From Chitinimonas taiwanensis DSM 18899 (GTDB lineage: Bacteria; Pseudomonadota; Gammaproteobacteria; Burkholderiales; Chitinimonadaceae), in assembly GCF_900119825.1 (NCBI RefSeq), contig NZ_FPKR01000005.1, positions 231,549-295,548 on the forward strand: a DNA stretch of 64,000 bases. Reading direction: 5' to 3'. Both the position numbers and the translations under genes were made by a program. The notes beneath the pieces were generated by a model. That model saw only the letters and a program-made list of their open reading frames with translations. It was not told where the DNA came from and ran no database searches. Positions 24,921-33,817 of this stretch are shown one piece after another (position 1 is the first letter of the stretch; the number at the start of each line of letters is the position of its first letter).

Positions 24921-25876
24921 GCAAAGTGATTAAAGCCAGTTTGCGCGAGGGCCAACGGCTGACCGACCGCATCGAGCACCTGCACGCCCTGCCCGGCCGC
25001 CATGCTGCCCACCCGGCACAAGGGCAGCTTGAGCTCGCTGGCCAATGCCTGCACAGCAGCGCGCTGTGCGGGGGCAGCAGTAAAGCACAGCTCGTAATCA
25101 TCGCCACCGGCCAGCAGGCAGACATCGAAGTCCGGCAGCGCCAGCACCTCGTCGCTCAGCGCGGGTTGGGGCAGATCCAGCAGATTCAAGGTAGCGGCCA
25201 AGCCGGAACGGCGCGCGATATGGGCAAGATCCGCCACCAGGCCGTCGGAGATATCGATGGCAGCCGAGGCAAGACCAAGCAGGCGGCGCCCCAAGGTTAC
25301 GCGCGGCTGCGGCCGATCGAGACGCGCCGCGCAATAGGCAAGGTCGGCATCGGCCAGTTGCAGGCGGCCATAGCGATGACGCACCGCCATCGCGGCCGCG
25401 CCGGTCGGGCCGGACAGCCAGATATCGTCACCCGCCTGCGCGCCATCGCGGCGTAAGGCCAGGCCGGCTTCGACTTCGCCGATGATCTGGATCGCGATAT
25501 TCAAGGGGCCGGCCGTGGTGTCGCCGCCAATCAGCGCCACGCCATATTGATCGGCCAGCGCGAACAGGCCTTCAGAGAACGGAGCGAGCCAAGCTGGGTC
25601 GGCCTTGGGCAAGGCAATGCACAGGGTGAACCAACGCGGCTGGGCGCCCATGGCGGCCATATCGGACAGATTGACCGCCAGCGCCTTCCAGCCCAGCGCA
25701 TACGGGTCGGTATCAGCAAAGAAATGCCGCCCTTCGAGCAGCATATCGGCCGAAATGGCCAGCTGCCGGCCGGCAGACGGCGCCACCAGCGCCGCATCGT
25801 CGCCCACACCCAAAACGGCAGCGGGCGTGGCGCGGGTGAAATAGCGCCGGATCAGGTCGAATTCATCCAGCGCCAT
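24917..25876 (-). CDS. thiL: Thiamine-monophosphate kinase
   Basis: This 319-residue cytoplasmic kinase converts thiamine monophosphate to thiamine diphosphate. It begins DEFDLIRRYF. GVGDDAALV holds the metal-binding Asp pair, and NLSDMAAMGAQPRW, LIGGDTTAGP and DISDGLVADLAHIARRSG are the remaining ATP/Mg blocks. Its length is normal. It lies 19 bases after nusB and overlaps pgpA, the order known from enterobacteria. No thiamine riboswitch is visible, as expected inside an operon. Confidence 0.94.
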   Translation of the reverse strand: MALDEFDLIRRYFTRATPAAVLGVGDDAALVAPSAGRQLAISADMLLEGRHFFADTDPYALGWKALAVNLSDMAAMGAQPRWFTLCIALPKADPAWLAPFSEGLFALADQYGVALIGGDTTAGPLNIAIQIIGEVEAGLALRRDGAQAGDDIWLSGPTGAAAMAVRHRYGRLQLADADLAYCAARLDRPQPRVTLGRRLLGLASAAIDISDGLVADLAHIARRSGLAATLNLLDLPQPALSDEVLALPDFDVCLLAGGDDYELCFTAAPAQRAAVQALASELKLPLCRVGSMAAGQGVQVLDAVGQPLALAQTGFNHFA

Positions 25877-25895
25877 GGCCAGTGCTTCGCCCGTC

Positions 25896-26378
25896 TCAGC
25901 GACGTTTGTTGCGGGCGGCTTCCACTTCCGCGCCGCGTACTTCCAGCGCCAGCTTGTCCAGCACGCCGTTCACGAAGCGATGACCGTCAGTGCCACCAAA
26001 GGTCTTGGTGATCTCGATGGCCTCGTTGATGATCACCGCATACGGGGTTTCCGGCTTGCTGATCAGCTCGAAAGCCGCCACCAGCAAGGTCGCGCGCTCG
26101 ACCGGGCTCACGTCGACCTCGTCACGGTCCAGATGCGGCACCAGGCGTTCCTTCAGGCTGCTCGCATCGCGCATCGCACCGTAGAAGATCTCGCGGAACA
26201 GGTTCTCATCCGCGCGGGCAAAGCTGGTGCTGCTATCGCGCAGAAAGCGTTCGATCTGGGTCACCGTATCGCCGGTCAGCTGCCATTGGTACAGGCCCTG
26301 CACGGCGAATTCACGCGCGCGGCGACGCGAGGATTTTTGCGGTGCCTTCTTGATGTCCTTGGCTTCTTCTTGGGTCAT
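25896..26378 (-). CDS. nusB: Transcription antitermination factor NusB
   Basis: This 160-residue RNA-binding protein works with NusE at boxA sites in rRNA operons. RRRAREFAVQGLYQWQLTGD, LVAAFELISKPETPYAVIINEAIEITKTFG (two family blocks) and FVNGVLDKLA are diagnostic. It carries a Lys-rich N-terminal extension (KDIKKAPQKSS). I chose the ATG at 26378; an in-frame TTG at 26393 is weaker. It follows ribH after 72 bases. Confidence 0.93.
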   Translation of the reverse strand: MTQEEAKDIKKAPQKSSRRRAREFAVQGLYQWQLTGDTVTQIERFLRDSSTSFARADENLFREIFYGAMRDASSLKERLVPHLDRDEVDVSPVERATLLVAAFELISKPETPYAVIINEAIEITKTFGGTDGHRFVNGVLDKLALEVRGAEVEAARNKRR

Positions 26379-26450
26379 GCTGGTTCCAGTCAATGCGAAA
26401 GCGCGGCCAGGGCCGCGCCAGGGTGTTTCAGAGTAGGCCGGCTGGCCGTC

Positions 26451-26936
26451 TTACATCTTCAGTTGCGCACGCAGGTTCTGCTGCAAACGGGCCATTTCCA
26501 CCGCCACGCGCGCCGCATCGCTGCCTTTTTCCTGCATGCGCACCAGAGCCTGGTCATCGTTCTCGGTGGTCAGGATCGCATTGGCGATCGGGATGCCGAA
26601 GTCGAGGCCGACCTGGGTCACGCCCGAACCCGACTCATTCGAGACCAACTCGAAGTGATAGGTCTCGCCACGGATGATGGCGCCCAGGGCGATCAGCGCA
26701 TCGAACTTGCCCGACTTGGCCATGGTCTGCAGCACGAGCGGAATTTCCAGCGCGCCGGGCACGCTGGTCAGCAGCAGGTCGGCATCGGCCACGCCCAGGC
26801 GGGCCAGCTCATCGCGGCAGGCGGCCAGCAGGCCACCGCAGACATCGCTATTGAAGCGGGCGGTGACGATGCCGATACGCAGACCTGCGCCGTCGAAGTG
26901 GGATTCGATTTCCGGAATGGTGTCAAAACGGGGCAT
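26451..26936 (-). CDS. ribH: 6,7-dimethyl-8-ribityllumazine synthase
   Basis: This 161-residue enzyme condenses the aminopyrimidine and dihydroxybutanone phosphate in the penultimate riboflavin step. It shows [16 protein letters not shown], the loop [14 protein letters not shown] and the phosphate-binding block [20 protein letters not shown]. The subunits form large icosahedral or decameric shells in the family. It lies between the ribB-type gene and nusB. There is a 103-base gap upstream, long for this operon, but no separate promoter is obvious. Confidence 0.95.
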   Translation of the reverse strand: MPRFDTIPEIESHFDGAGLRIGIVTARFNSDVCGGLLAACRDELARLGVADADLLLTSVPGALEIPLVLQTMAKSGKFDALIALGAIIRGETYHFELVSNESGSGVTQVGLDFGIPIANAILTTENDDQALVRMQEKGSDAARVAVEMARLQQNLRAQLKM

Positions 26937-27039
26937 GGCAGACCTTGCTGGGCTAGCCGCCGCGCCAAACGCGGCCGCAGGCTAATTCGTTGAAAAAAGG
27001 GCGGAATTCTAGTGTTTTACCGCCTTGGGGTCAAAACAA

Positions 27040-28128
27040 TCAGGCTTCCCGGAAGCCTGTCACCTCAAGACCGAAGCCGGTCATGCTCGGCATCTTGCGC
27101 GCCGGCGAGAGCAGTCTCATCTTGCCCACGCCCAAGGACTTCAGCATCTGGGCGCCTACGCCATAGGTGCGCAAGTCCCATTTCTGCGGGTTGTTCAGAT
27201 TCAGCTCGGGCAGCGCACGCGCCAGCAGCTCTTCGCCGGTTTCCGGCCGGTGCAGCAGAATCAGCACACCTCGACCGGCCGCATTGATCGCCTCCAGGCT
27301 CTGGTAAATACCCCAGCTATGGCGGGTCTGGCCGGCATCCATCCAATCGATCACGCTGAGCGGTTCATGCACACGCACCAGCACCTCGTCCTGCGCGCTG
27401 AAGCTGCCCTTGACCAGGGCCAGATGGGTGACCTGGCTGCCCTGCTCGCGGAAGGCCGACAGCTGGAATTCACCCGCCGGCGTGGTGACCGTACGCTCGC
27501 CCATCTTTTCCACCAGCGATTCCGTACGGCTGCGGTACTGGATCAGGTCGGCAATGGTGCCGATCTTCAGGCCATGTTGCTCAGCAAACGGGATCAGCTC
27601 GGGCAGGCGCGCCATGGTACCGTCGTCATTCATCACTTCGCAGATCACCGAGGCAGGCAGGCAGCCGGCCATGCGCGCCAGATCGCAACCGGCTTCAGTG
27701 TGGCCGGCACGGGCCAGCACACCACCTTCGCGCGCCATCAGTGGAAAAATATGCCCAGGCTGCACGATATCGGCCGGCTTGGCGTGCGGGGCCACGGCGG
27801 CCAACACGGTACGCGCGCGGTCGGCCGCCGAAATGCCGGTGCTGACGCCCTCGGCCGCCTCGATGCTCAAGGTGAAGTTGGTGCCGTGCGAGGCGCCGTT
27901 CTTGCTCACCATCAGGGGCAGGTTCAGCTGCTTGCAGCGCGCTTCGGTCAGCGTCAGGCAGATCAGGCCGCGCGCATGCTTGGCCATGAAGTTGATTGCT
28001 TCCGGCGTCACATGCTCGGCAGCCATGACCAGGTCGCCTTCGTTCTCGCGGTCCTCGTCGTCCATCAGGACGATCATGCGGCCGGCGGCCAGTTCGGCGA
28101 TCAGGTCAGGAATCGGGGAAATTTGCAT
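27040..28128 (-). CDS. ribB: DHBP synthase with degenerate GTP cyclohydrolase II domain (RibBX type)
   Basis: This protein has 362 residues. The N-terminal domain (about 1-200) is 3,4-dihydroxy-2-butanone-4-phosphate synthase with DDEDRENEGDLVMAAEHVT and HTEAGCDLARMAG intact. The C-terminal domain resembles GTP cyclohydrolase II in overall order. Where functional enzymes carry the zinc-binding ESLTGD and RCDCG segment it reads EPLSVIDW and RHSWG, and the QEGRGIG loop is replaced by AAGRGVLILL. It should therefore lack cyclohydrolase activity, as known for RibBX-type proteins. A true ribA must be encoded elsewhere. No FMN riboswitch was seen upstream. Confidence 0.9.
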   Translation of the reverse strand: MQISPIPDLIAELAAGRMIVLMDDEDRENEGDLVMAAEHVTPEAINFMAKHARGLICLTLTEARCKQLNLPLMVSKNGASHGTNFTLSIEAAEGVSTGISAADRARTVLAAVAPHAKPADIVQPGHIFPLMAREGGVLARAGHTEAGCDLARMAGCLPASVICEVMNDDGTMARLPELIPFAEQHGLKIGTIADLIQYRSRTESLVEKMGERTVTTPAGEFQLSAFREQGSQVTHLALVKGSFSAQDEVLVRVHEPLSVIDWMDAGQTRHSWGIYQSLEAINAAGRGVLILLHRPETGEELLARALPELNLNNPQKWDLRTYGVGAQMLKSLGVGKMRLLSPARKMPSMTGFGLEVTGFREA

Positions 28129-28155
28129 GGTTTCAATCAGTCTTTCGGCAGGCGA

Positions 28156-28800
28156 TCAGGCATTGCCCATACGCTTTTTCAGGGCTTCGAACGGTTCGGT
28201 CTCGGGCAGCATGCGCTCGAGATAGCGGGCGATCAGGTCGACTTCCAGATTGACCTTCTCGCCCACCTTCAGGTGTTTCAGATTGGTGACCTGCACGGTA
28301 TGCGGAATCAGGTTCACCGACAGGATGCAGCGATCGGCCATGTCCTTGACCTGATTGGTGGTCAGCGACACGCCATTGATCACGATAGAGCCCTTGATGG
28401 CGATAAAGCGCGCCAGGGATTTGGGTGCCTGCACCACCAGCTGCCAGCTCTCGCCGATCTGGGCGAACTTCATCACCTCGCCCACCCCATCGACATGGCC
28501 CGAGACCAGGTGGCCATCCAGGCGGTCGCCAAAGCGCAGCGCCTTTTCCAGATTCATCTCGCGGCCCGGTTCTTCCAGGCCAACGGTGCAGCGCAGCGAT
28601 TCGGCCGAGATATCGAACTTGAAGCTGTGCGGGCCCTTGTGCACGACGGTCATGCAGGCGCCATTCACAGCAATGCTGTCGCCCAGCTTCACATCGCTCA
28701 TATCCAGCGTCTCGCTGGCAATCATCACGCGCAGGCCTTCGCCCTCCAAGGGTTGCACCGTGGCGATCTTGCCGGTGGCTTCGATAATGCCGGTAAACAT
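28156..28800 (-). CDS. ribE: Riboflavin synthase, alpha chain
   Basis: This 214-residue enzyme dismutates two lumazine molecules to riboflavin. It begins MFTGIIEATG. Two similar barrels of about 95 residues each carry the family blocks: GDSIAVNGACMTV in the first and GSIVINGVSLTTNQV in the second, with ESLRCT and LVSGHVDGVG. The ATG at 28800 has AAAGGAA upstream; a longer frame to 28827 is rejected. It is followed by the ribB-type gene after 27 bases. Confidence 0.95.
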   Translation of the reverse strand: MFTGIIEATGKIATVQPLEGEGLRVMIASETLDMSDVKLGDSIAVNGACMTVVHKGPHSFKFDISAESLRCTVGLEEPGREMNLEKALRFGDRLDGHLVSGHVDGVGEVMKFAQIGESWQLVVQAPKSLARFIAIKGSIVINGVSLTTNQVKDMADRCILSVNLIPHTVQVTNLKHLKVGEKVNLEVDLIARYLERMLPETEPFEALKKRMGNA

Positions 28801-28849
28801 GCGCTTCCTTTCGCGGGCCGGCGCCATAGGGGCGCCAGTCTATGGAGGT

Positions 28850-29614
28850 TCAATCGGCTGCCGGCTTGCGGCAGGCCTGCAATTTCAATGGCCAGCTGAC
28901 CCGCAGGGCAGCGCCAGCCGCGGGCCAGACCGCTGCCAGCTGTTCGGCCACGGCCGGTAGCGGATCGTGGCCACGGTCTTCTTTATAGCGCTGGGTGGCC
29001 GACCAAGTGCCCAGATAACCGACCAGCGCAGCCAGATCCCACTCGAGGCTCATTTCTAGCGCTGGCGTAGCCAGGCGCGGATAAGGCAGTGCCAGGCCGG
29101 CGTAGCCCTGTTCTATCCAGCGCCGCTCAGGCGGCCAGTAGGGGCCGATGGTGTCGTGGTAGTACTTGCCAACAATTGCATCCACCGCTGGCGTGCAGCT
29201 GAAAACTTCATAACACCAGACCGCCAGCACGCCACCAGGCTTCAGCACACGCGCGGCTTCCTGCATAAAGGCCGGCAGGTCGAACCAGTGCAGCGCCTGC
29301 GCCACCGTGATCAGGTCGGCGCTGGCATCGGCCAGGCTGGCATGCTCGGCGGCTTCCTGCCGGTAGTCGATATTGGGGCGGTACAAGGCCTTTGCAAGCT
29401 GCTCGGCCGAGGGCTCACTGGCAATCACTTGCGCAAAGCGCTCGGCCAGCGCCGCGGCAGCCTGACCATTGCCGGTAGCCACATCCCAGGCCAGCGCGGT
29501 GTCGCTCACCTGCCCGGCCAGCCAGTCATACAGCACAGCGGGGTAATGGGGCCGGAACTGCGCATAGGCGCCCGCCTGCTGGCTGAAGTGATCTTTGAAA
29601 GCGGGTGTGGACAT
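28850..29614 (-). CDS. SAM-dependent methyltransferase (class I)
   Basis: This 254-residue cytoplasmic protein resembles the SAM-methyltransferase group with start FKDHFSQQAGAYAQFRPHYP. The SAM-binding motif is WDVATGNGQAAAALAERF. Motif II lies around ADLITVAQALHWFD, and the post-II block RVLKPGGVLAVW is clear. The substrate is unknown. It sits between ribD and ribE in a tightly packed operon, overlapping neither, which is not the usual order. A role in flavin metabolism cannot be claimed from position alone. The ATG at 29614 is preceded by GAGAGG. Confidence 0.85.
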   Translation of the reverse strand: MSTPAFKDHFSQQAGAYAQFRPHYPAVLYDWLAGQVSDTALAWDVATGNGQAAAALAERFAQVIASEPSAEQLAKALYRPNIDYRQEAAEHASLADASADLITVAQALHWFDLPAFMQEAARVLKPGGVLAVWCYEVFSCTPAVDAIVGKYYHDTIGPYWPPERRWIEQGYAGLALPYPRLATPALEMSLEWDLAALVGYLGTWSATQRYKEDRGHDPLPAVAEQLAAVWPAAGAALRVSWPLKLQACRKPAAD

Positions 29615-29622
29615 CAGGCCTC

Positions 29623-30732
29623 TCAATCGAATCGCAATGTGTAGCGCAGATCCGCGCCAACCTGGCGCAGATCGGCCACGCGCGGGCTGAACTTGTCAGC
29701 CAGGCGCGCCAGGCTGAAGTCGGCCAGATCGGCGGCCGCGCTGCCAAGCAGGACGGGCGCCTGATACAGCACAATCTCATCCACCAAGCCGCTTTGCAGC
29801 CAGGCGCCATTCAGGCGTCCGCCCGCCTCCACCGTCACCTCGTTCATGCCGCGCTGGCCAAGCAGCTGCAGCGTAGCGGCGAGGTCGATACGTCCGTGCG
29901 CATCGGGCAAGGCCAGCAGCTCGGCTCCAGCTTGCTCCAGCGCCGCGCGTTGCGCCGAGTCGATCTGCGACACCAAGAGCAAGGTCTGGCCGGGCGCCTG
30001 CAAGAGGCGCGCATCCGGGCGCAGCTGGCCGCGACTATCGAGCACCACGCGCAAGGGCTGCCGCCCGGTCCAGGCCTGGCCATCCAGCTCGCGCACCGTC
30101 AGCTGCGGGTCGTCCTTCAGCACCGTACCGCTGCCAGTCAGCATCGCGCAGGAACGCGCACGCAGCTTCTGCACATCGGCCCGCGCGGCCGGGCCGGTAA
30201 TCCACTGGCTCTCGCCATTGGCTAGCGCGGTCTTGCCGTCCAGGCTGGCGGCAATCTTCAGGCGCAGCCAGGGGCGGCCGCGTTCGATCCGGCTGAGAAA
30301 TCCCTTCAGCGATTCACGCGCCTCGGCCTGCAAGAGGCCAAGCTCGGTCTGGATGCCCGCCTCGCGCAGCATGGCCAGACCACGCCCGGCCACCAGCGGG
30401 TTGGGATCTTGCTGGGCGGCCAGCACGCGGGCAATGCCAGCGTCGATCAGGCCCTTGGCGCAAGGCGGCGTGCGGCCGAAGTGGGCGCAGGGTTCGAGCG
30501 TCACATAGGCCGTCGCACCGGCCAGCGCCTCGCCCTGCGCCAAGGCGTCGCGCATCGCCATCACCTCGGCATGCGCGCCACCCGCAGCCTGGCTATGGCC
30601 ACGGCCAATGATGCGGCCATCGCGCACCAGCACGCAGCCGACCGAGGGATTGGGCGTGCTGATATAGCGTCCGCCCTCGGCAATGCGCAGGGCTTCGGCC
30701 ATGAAGGCATGATCGGCGCCGCTATAGCTCAT
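29623..30732 (-). CDS. ribD: Bifunctional riboflavin deaminase/reductase
   Basis: This 369-residue protein carries an N-terminal pyrimidine deaminase (zinc site HAE and PCAHFGRTPPC, about residues 45-80). A C-terminal reductase domain (RLKIAASLDGKTAL, then VTVEAGGRLNGAWL) follows. Together they catalyse the second and third steps from GTP to lumazine precursors. The ATG at 30732 overlaps the stop of the DUF2157 gene by 4 bases. A longer in-frame extension to 30819 lies within that gene and is rejected. Confidence 0.95.
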   Translation of the reverse strand: MSYSGADHAFMAEALRIAEGGRYISTPNPSVGCVLVRDGRIIGRGHSQAAGGAHAEVMAMRDALAQGEALAGATAYVTLEPCAHFGRTPPCAKGLIDAGIARVLAAQQDPNPLVAGRGLAMLREAGIQTELGLLQAEARESLKGFLSRIERGRPWLRLKIAASLDGKTALANGESQWITGPAARADVQKLRARSCAMLTGSGTVLKDDPQLTVRELDGQAWTGRQPLRVVLDSRGQLRPDARLLQAPGQTLLLVSQIDSAQRAALEQAGAELLALPDAHGRIDLAATLQLLGQRGMNEVTVEAGGRLNGAWLQSGLVDEIVLYQAPVLLGSAAADLADFSLARLADKFSPRVADLRQVGADLRYTLRFD

Positions 30733-31796
30733 CGACGTTGTGCAATCAATTCGGCCAACTGCGGCGACAGCTTGTGGCGCCAGCGCGCACCCAGCGCCTC
30801 GCCATGCTTGTTCCACCATACGCCGGCAAATACGAGGCCCAGGCCCAAGAGGCTGAGCACAAAGGCAAACAGCAGGCTGTCCTTGAACACATCCCAGGCC
30901 AGATAGCCAAGGTAGCCGGTCACCCCCAGGCCGCCGAACACGGCGAACACCCGGCGGGACAGCACGGCGCCGATGAAGATCAGGCCCAGATTGATCAGAC
31001 AGTAGAGGAATTTACCGAGCTGGCTGCCCGAATCCATGCTGCTGAGCGCGCCCCAGAAGGCCAGCAGACCGAATAGATAAAGCCAGAAGGCGAAGTCGCG
31101 CGGGTCACGCCGCGTGGCGAGGTCGATGCGTAGTGCAAGGCCCAGCATGGCGAGGCCAAACCCCAGCGAGACGAAGCGGCGCAGATTCCACAACTGCTCG
31201 TAATAGCCCCAGGCTTCGCTGCCATCGTCCACGCCGAAGGCAATCCAGGCCGCCACGTCCATGCTCAGATACCAGAGCGTGACCGCCACCGGCATGGTCA
31301 TGAAGGGCAGGCGGTAAAGCCAGAGCATGACGGCCGCCGCCGCCAAGGTGGCCAACTCCAGAAACAGCCAGCGCCAATCGATGTAATGGTGGTAATCGCT
31401 ATAGCGGCCACCACTCTCCCAATGTCCGAGTGCTGCCTGCACGCCATACACAGCCAGCGGCACCAGCACGATGGTCAGCGTGAACAGGATGCCGGCAGGA
31501 ATCGGCAATGTCTTGACCTGCAGGAACCACAGGCCCAGACGCCAGGCGAGAAAGGCATAGGCAACGGCAAACACGGTCAGCGAGCCCGCACCCCAGGTCG
31601 CATAGCCCACCGTCATGAACAGACTCATCGCGGCAATCGCGATCATGCCGCCCAGGTAATAGAGCACATGCGAGAACTGGAACTGCGCCTGGGTCTGCGG
31701 CTGGCTACTCAGGAAAGCCCACAAGGCCTGCGCCTGGCCGGCCTGCAGGATGCCGGCACTTTCGGCGCGTTCGAGGTCGGGGCGGGAGATTTTCAT
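30729..31796 (-). CDS. DUF2157 family membrane protein
   Basis: This 355-residue protein has a short soluble N-terminus (ISRPDLERAESAGILQAGQAQALW), the usual DUF2157 feature. About ten hydrophobic segments follow (for example FSHVLYYLGGMIAIAAMSLFM). It should be an inner-membrane protein of unknown function. Its start overlaps the stop of the 77-residue gene and its stop overlaps the ribD start, so it is embedded in the rib operon by two 4-base overlaps. AAGGATC precedes the ATG. Related operons often lack it, which makes its coupling to flavin genes notable. Confidence 0.8.
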   Translation of the reverse strand: MKISRPDLERAESAGILQAGQAQALWAFLSSQPQTQAQFQFSHVLYYLGGMIAIAAMSLFMTVGYATWGAGSLTVFAVAYAFLAWRLGLWFLQVKTLPIPAGILFTLTIVLVPLAVYGVQAALGHWESGGRYSDYHHYIDWRWLFLELATLAAAAVMLWLYRLPFMTMPVAVTLWYLSMDVAAWIAFGVDDGSEAWGYYEQLWNLRRFVSLGFGLAMLGLALRIDLATRRDPRDFAFWLYLFGLLAFWGALSSMDSGSQLGKFLYCLINLGLIFIGAVLSRRVFAVFGGLGVTGYLGYLAWDVFKDSLLFAFVLSLLGLGLVFAGVWWNKHGEALGARWRHKLSPQLAELIAQRR

Positions 31797-32026
31797 GCTT
31801 GATCCTTCGCGCGCCTTAGCATCCAGCAGTAATAGCCGCCCAGCAGCACGCCATATGCACACAGGTAGTAGAGCGCATCGATGGCGCTGGGCATGCTGAA
31901 AAGGGGCTGTTCAGCTGGTGCAGGGCTGCCCAGCACCGCGTAAAACCCATGTCGCCCAGCGACGGCCAGCAATGCAATCAGTAGCAAAGCCTTGAATCCG
32001 GGCCGCAGTGCTTTCCTTGCGCTCAC
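31793..32026 (-). CDS. Small two-helix membrane protein, function unknown
   Basis: This 77-residue protein has two hydrophobic stretches ([12 protein letters not shown] near residues 13-24 and [20 protein letters not shown] near 50-69) and a basic end. The start is GTG at 32026, overlapping the nrdR stop. Its stop overlaps the next ATG by 4 bases. Its place between nrdR and the DUF2157 gene suggests it partners that membrane protein, as such pairs often do. I recognise no family. Confidence 0.65.
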   Translation of the reverse strand: MSARKALRPGFKALLLIALLAVAGRHGFYAVLGSPAPAEQPLFSMPSAIDALYYLCAYGVLLGGYYCWMLRRAKDQA

Positions 32027-32475
32027 TTCTTGCTCACCTCACGGATCGCATCGCGGAAATCGTCCACATCCTGGAAGCTCTTGTATACCGAGGCGAAGCG
32101 GATATAGGCGACCTTGTCGAGCTTGGCGAGCTCGGCCATCACCATCTCGCCGATGCGGCGTGAGTCGATTTCGCGTTCACCCATGGCCAGCACCTTCTGG
32201 TCGATGCGTGCAATCGCCTCGTCCACCAGGGCGGTGGGCACCGGGCGCTTGTGCAGCGCACGCTGAAAGCTGGTGCGCACCTTTTCACGGTCGTAATCGG
32301 CGCGGCTGCCATTGGCCTTGACCACCTGTGGCGCGCGCACTTCGGCCATTTCAAATGTGGTGAAGCGCTTGTCGCAGCTCGTGCATTTGCGGCGGCGGCG
32401 TATGCTGTCGCCCTCTTCCGAGACGCGGGTATCCACGACCTGGCTATCGAGGGCGCCACAGAACGGGCATTTCAT
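32023..32475 (-). CDS. nrdR: Ribonucleotide reductase regulator NrdR
   Basis: This 150-residue repressor has an N-terminal zinc ribbon (CPFC at residues 3-6 and CTSC at 31-34), then an ATP-cone ([22 protein letters not shown] onward). It binds NrdR boxes upstream of ribonucleotide reductase genes and senses ATP/dATP. It starts the eleven-gene minus-strand chain that runs to pgpA. In several proteobacteria nrdR precedes ribD directly; here two membrane-protein genes intervene. Confidence 0.95.
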   Translation of the reverse strand: MKCPFCGALDSQVVDTRVSEEGDSIRRRRKCTSCDKRFTTFEMAEVRAPQVVKANGSRADYDREKVRTSFQRALHKRPVPTALVDEAIARIDQKVLAMGEREIDSRRIGEMVMAELAKLDKVAYIRFASVYKSFQDVDDFRDAIREVSKK

Positions 32476-32671
32476 CGGGCATCTCCGGCTGCGTGAACTC
32501 GCGCCATTCTACCCGCAAGCCCGCATCAAATCTCGCTTGGCGCGCTGGCAGGCCGCGGGCAGCCCGTCGCAGCAATGCCATTTGCATATTGCATTTCACC
32601 CAGACTGGCTAATAGGGCTAACCCGCATGTGGAAAACACGGATGGCCGGCTTGAACACAGACGTGGAGAAT

Positions 32672-33808
32672 TTACTCCGTTGTCATAGACGACCCGTCCG
32701 GGACGATAGGTTGTCGGGGCAATACCTGATCATTGCTGATCAATCCCTGTTGATTCTCCCCTGAAAAAACAGATGCTCCCAGGGCCGCCAGCGCTTCGTC
32801 GCGGGCGGCCCGATTTTTTTGCGCCAAGGCCTCCACAGCTGCATAGAAGGCGGCAAAGCTACCCGACTGGCGATACAGCGCACGAAAAGCCGGCACACGT
32901 TCGTGGTAAGTAGCCACCGATGCCAGATGCGCATTGTTTGGCAGCGGGTCAAACCAGCTGTCATAGCCGATATAACCGCCATAGCGAGCCTTGAGCGCCG
33001 CATATTGCTCGGCCAAGCCCTGCTGGATGCGCTGCTTGGCCGCCAATTTATCCGCATCGGGTTGCGCGCTCGCATACAGCTCGGCCAGTGCCGTACGCCC
33101 GGCCAGGATCAGCGCGCGGAAATCCTGACGGCGCTGCTCGCTGCGCCGATAAGCCGCCGTCGCTTCGGGCTGCGCCTCGCTTGCCAGCCAATGCTCGTAG
33201 CCTTCCAGCTCCACCGCGGTGGCGAATGCCTCATTGAAGGCGCTGTCGTCGCGCACATAGACGCGCTGGTGGGCAAGCTCATGGAAGATCAGCCGTGCCA
33301 GTGTGGCCTCGTCGTAGCGCACGGTGGTATTGAGCAAGGGGTCTTCAAACCAGCCCAGGGTGGAATAGGCGGGAATGCCGTACTCATACACATCCTCGCC
33401 CAGCGCGCGCCTTTGCGCCGCGTAGTCGCGAGCATCGGCCTGCTGGTAATAGCCGCGGTAGCTGAGGCAACCCGCGAGCGGAAAGCAGCTTTGCACCGGG
33501 CTCAGTGATAAGGGCGGCGTGCTGACCACGCTCCACAGTGCATGTGGGCGACCGAGGTCGGTGTAGCGCGTGTAACTGGCGTTATCGGGCAGGCCAAGCT
33601 CGGCAATCGCAAACGCGCGCACGCGCTGGGCGAAGCGGAGCTTGCTGCGCAAGGGCTCTGGCGTGGTCGGGTCGGCAATCAGTTCGGCAATCGGGCGCGC
33701 CTTATTCAGCACCTCGGCCTGACCGCGCGCAGCCTGGCCCACATAGGCCACACTGGCGCAGCCGGATAGCCAGGCACTCAGCAGCATGATCAGGGCAAGA
33801 CGCGCCAT
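32672..33808 (-). CDS. Lipoprotein aminopeptidase (zinc HExxH family, PF10023 type)
   Basis: This 378-residue protein has a lipoprotein signal and lipobox (LSGC at about residues 14-17). The body matches predicted aminopeptidases: GYYQQADARDYAAQRRALGEDVY, YSTLGWFEDPLLNT and the zinc motif FHELAHQ with downstream Glu in FNEAFATAVELEG. It should be anchored in the periplasm. No partner genes are near. The ATG at 33808 is followed by a normal signal peptide. Upstream, the BenE gene ends 9 bases away on the same strand, so the two may share a transcript. Confidence 0.85.
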   Translation of the reverse strand: MARLALIMLLSAWLSGCASVAYVGQAARGQAEVLNKARPIAELIADPTTPEPLRSKLRFAQRVRAFAIAELGLPDNASYTRYTDLGRPHALWSVVSTPPLSLSPVQSCFPLAGCLSYRGYYQQADARDYAAQRRALGEDVYEYGIPAYSTLGWFEDPLLNTTVRYDEATLARLIFHELAHQRVYVRDDSAFNEAFATAVELEGYEHWLASEAQPEATAAYRRSEQRRQDFRALILAGRTALAELYASAQPDADKLAAKQRIQQGLAEQYAALKARYGGYIGYDSWFDPLPNNAHLASVATYHERVPAFRALYRQSGSFAAFYAAVEALAQKNRAARDEALAALGASVFSGENQQGLISNDQVLPRQPIVPDGSSMTTE

Positions 33809-33817
33809 GGCCCAGCC

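Noticed and set aside
28128..28156. FMN riboswitch before the ribB-type gene
   Set aside because: Only 27 bases separate it from ribE and none of the conserved riboswitch blocks is present there or before ribD.
27025..28899. 624-codon open frame opposite ribB and ribE
   Set aside because: Both ribB and ribE on the other strand have clear catalytic motifs; the long frame is an effect of high GC.
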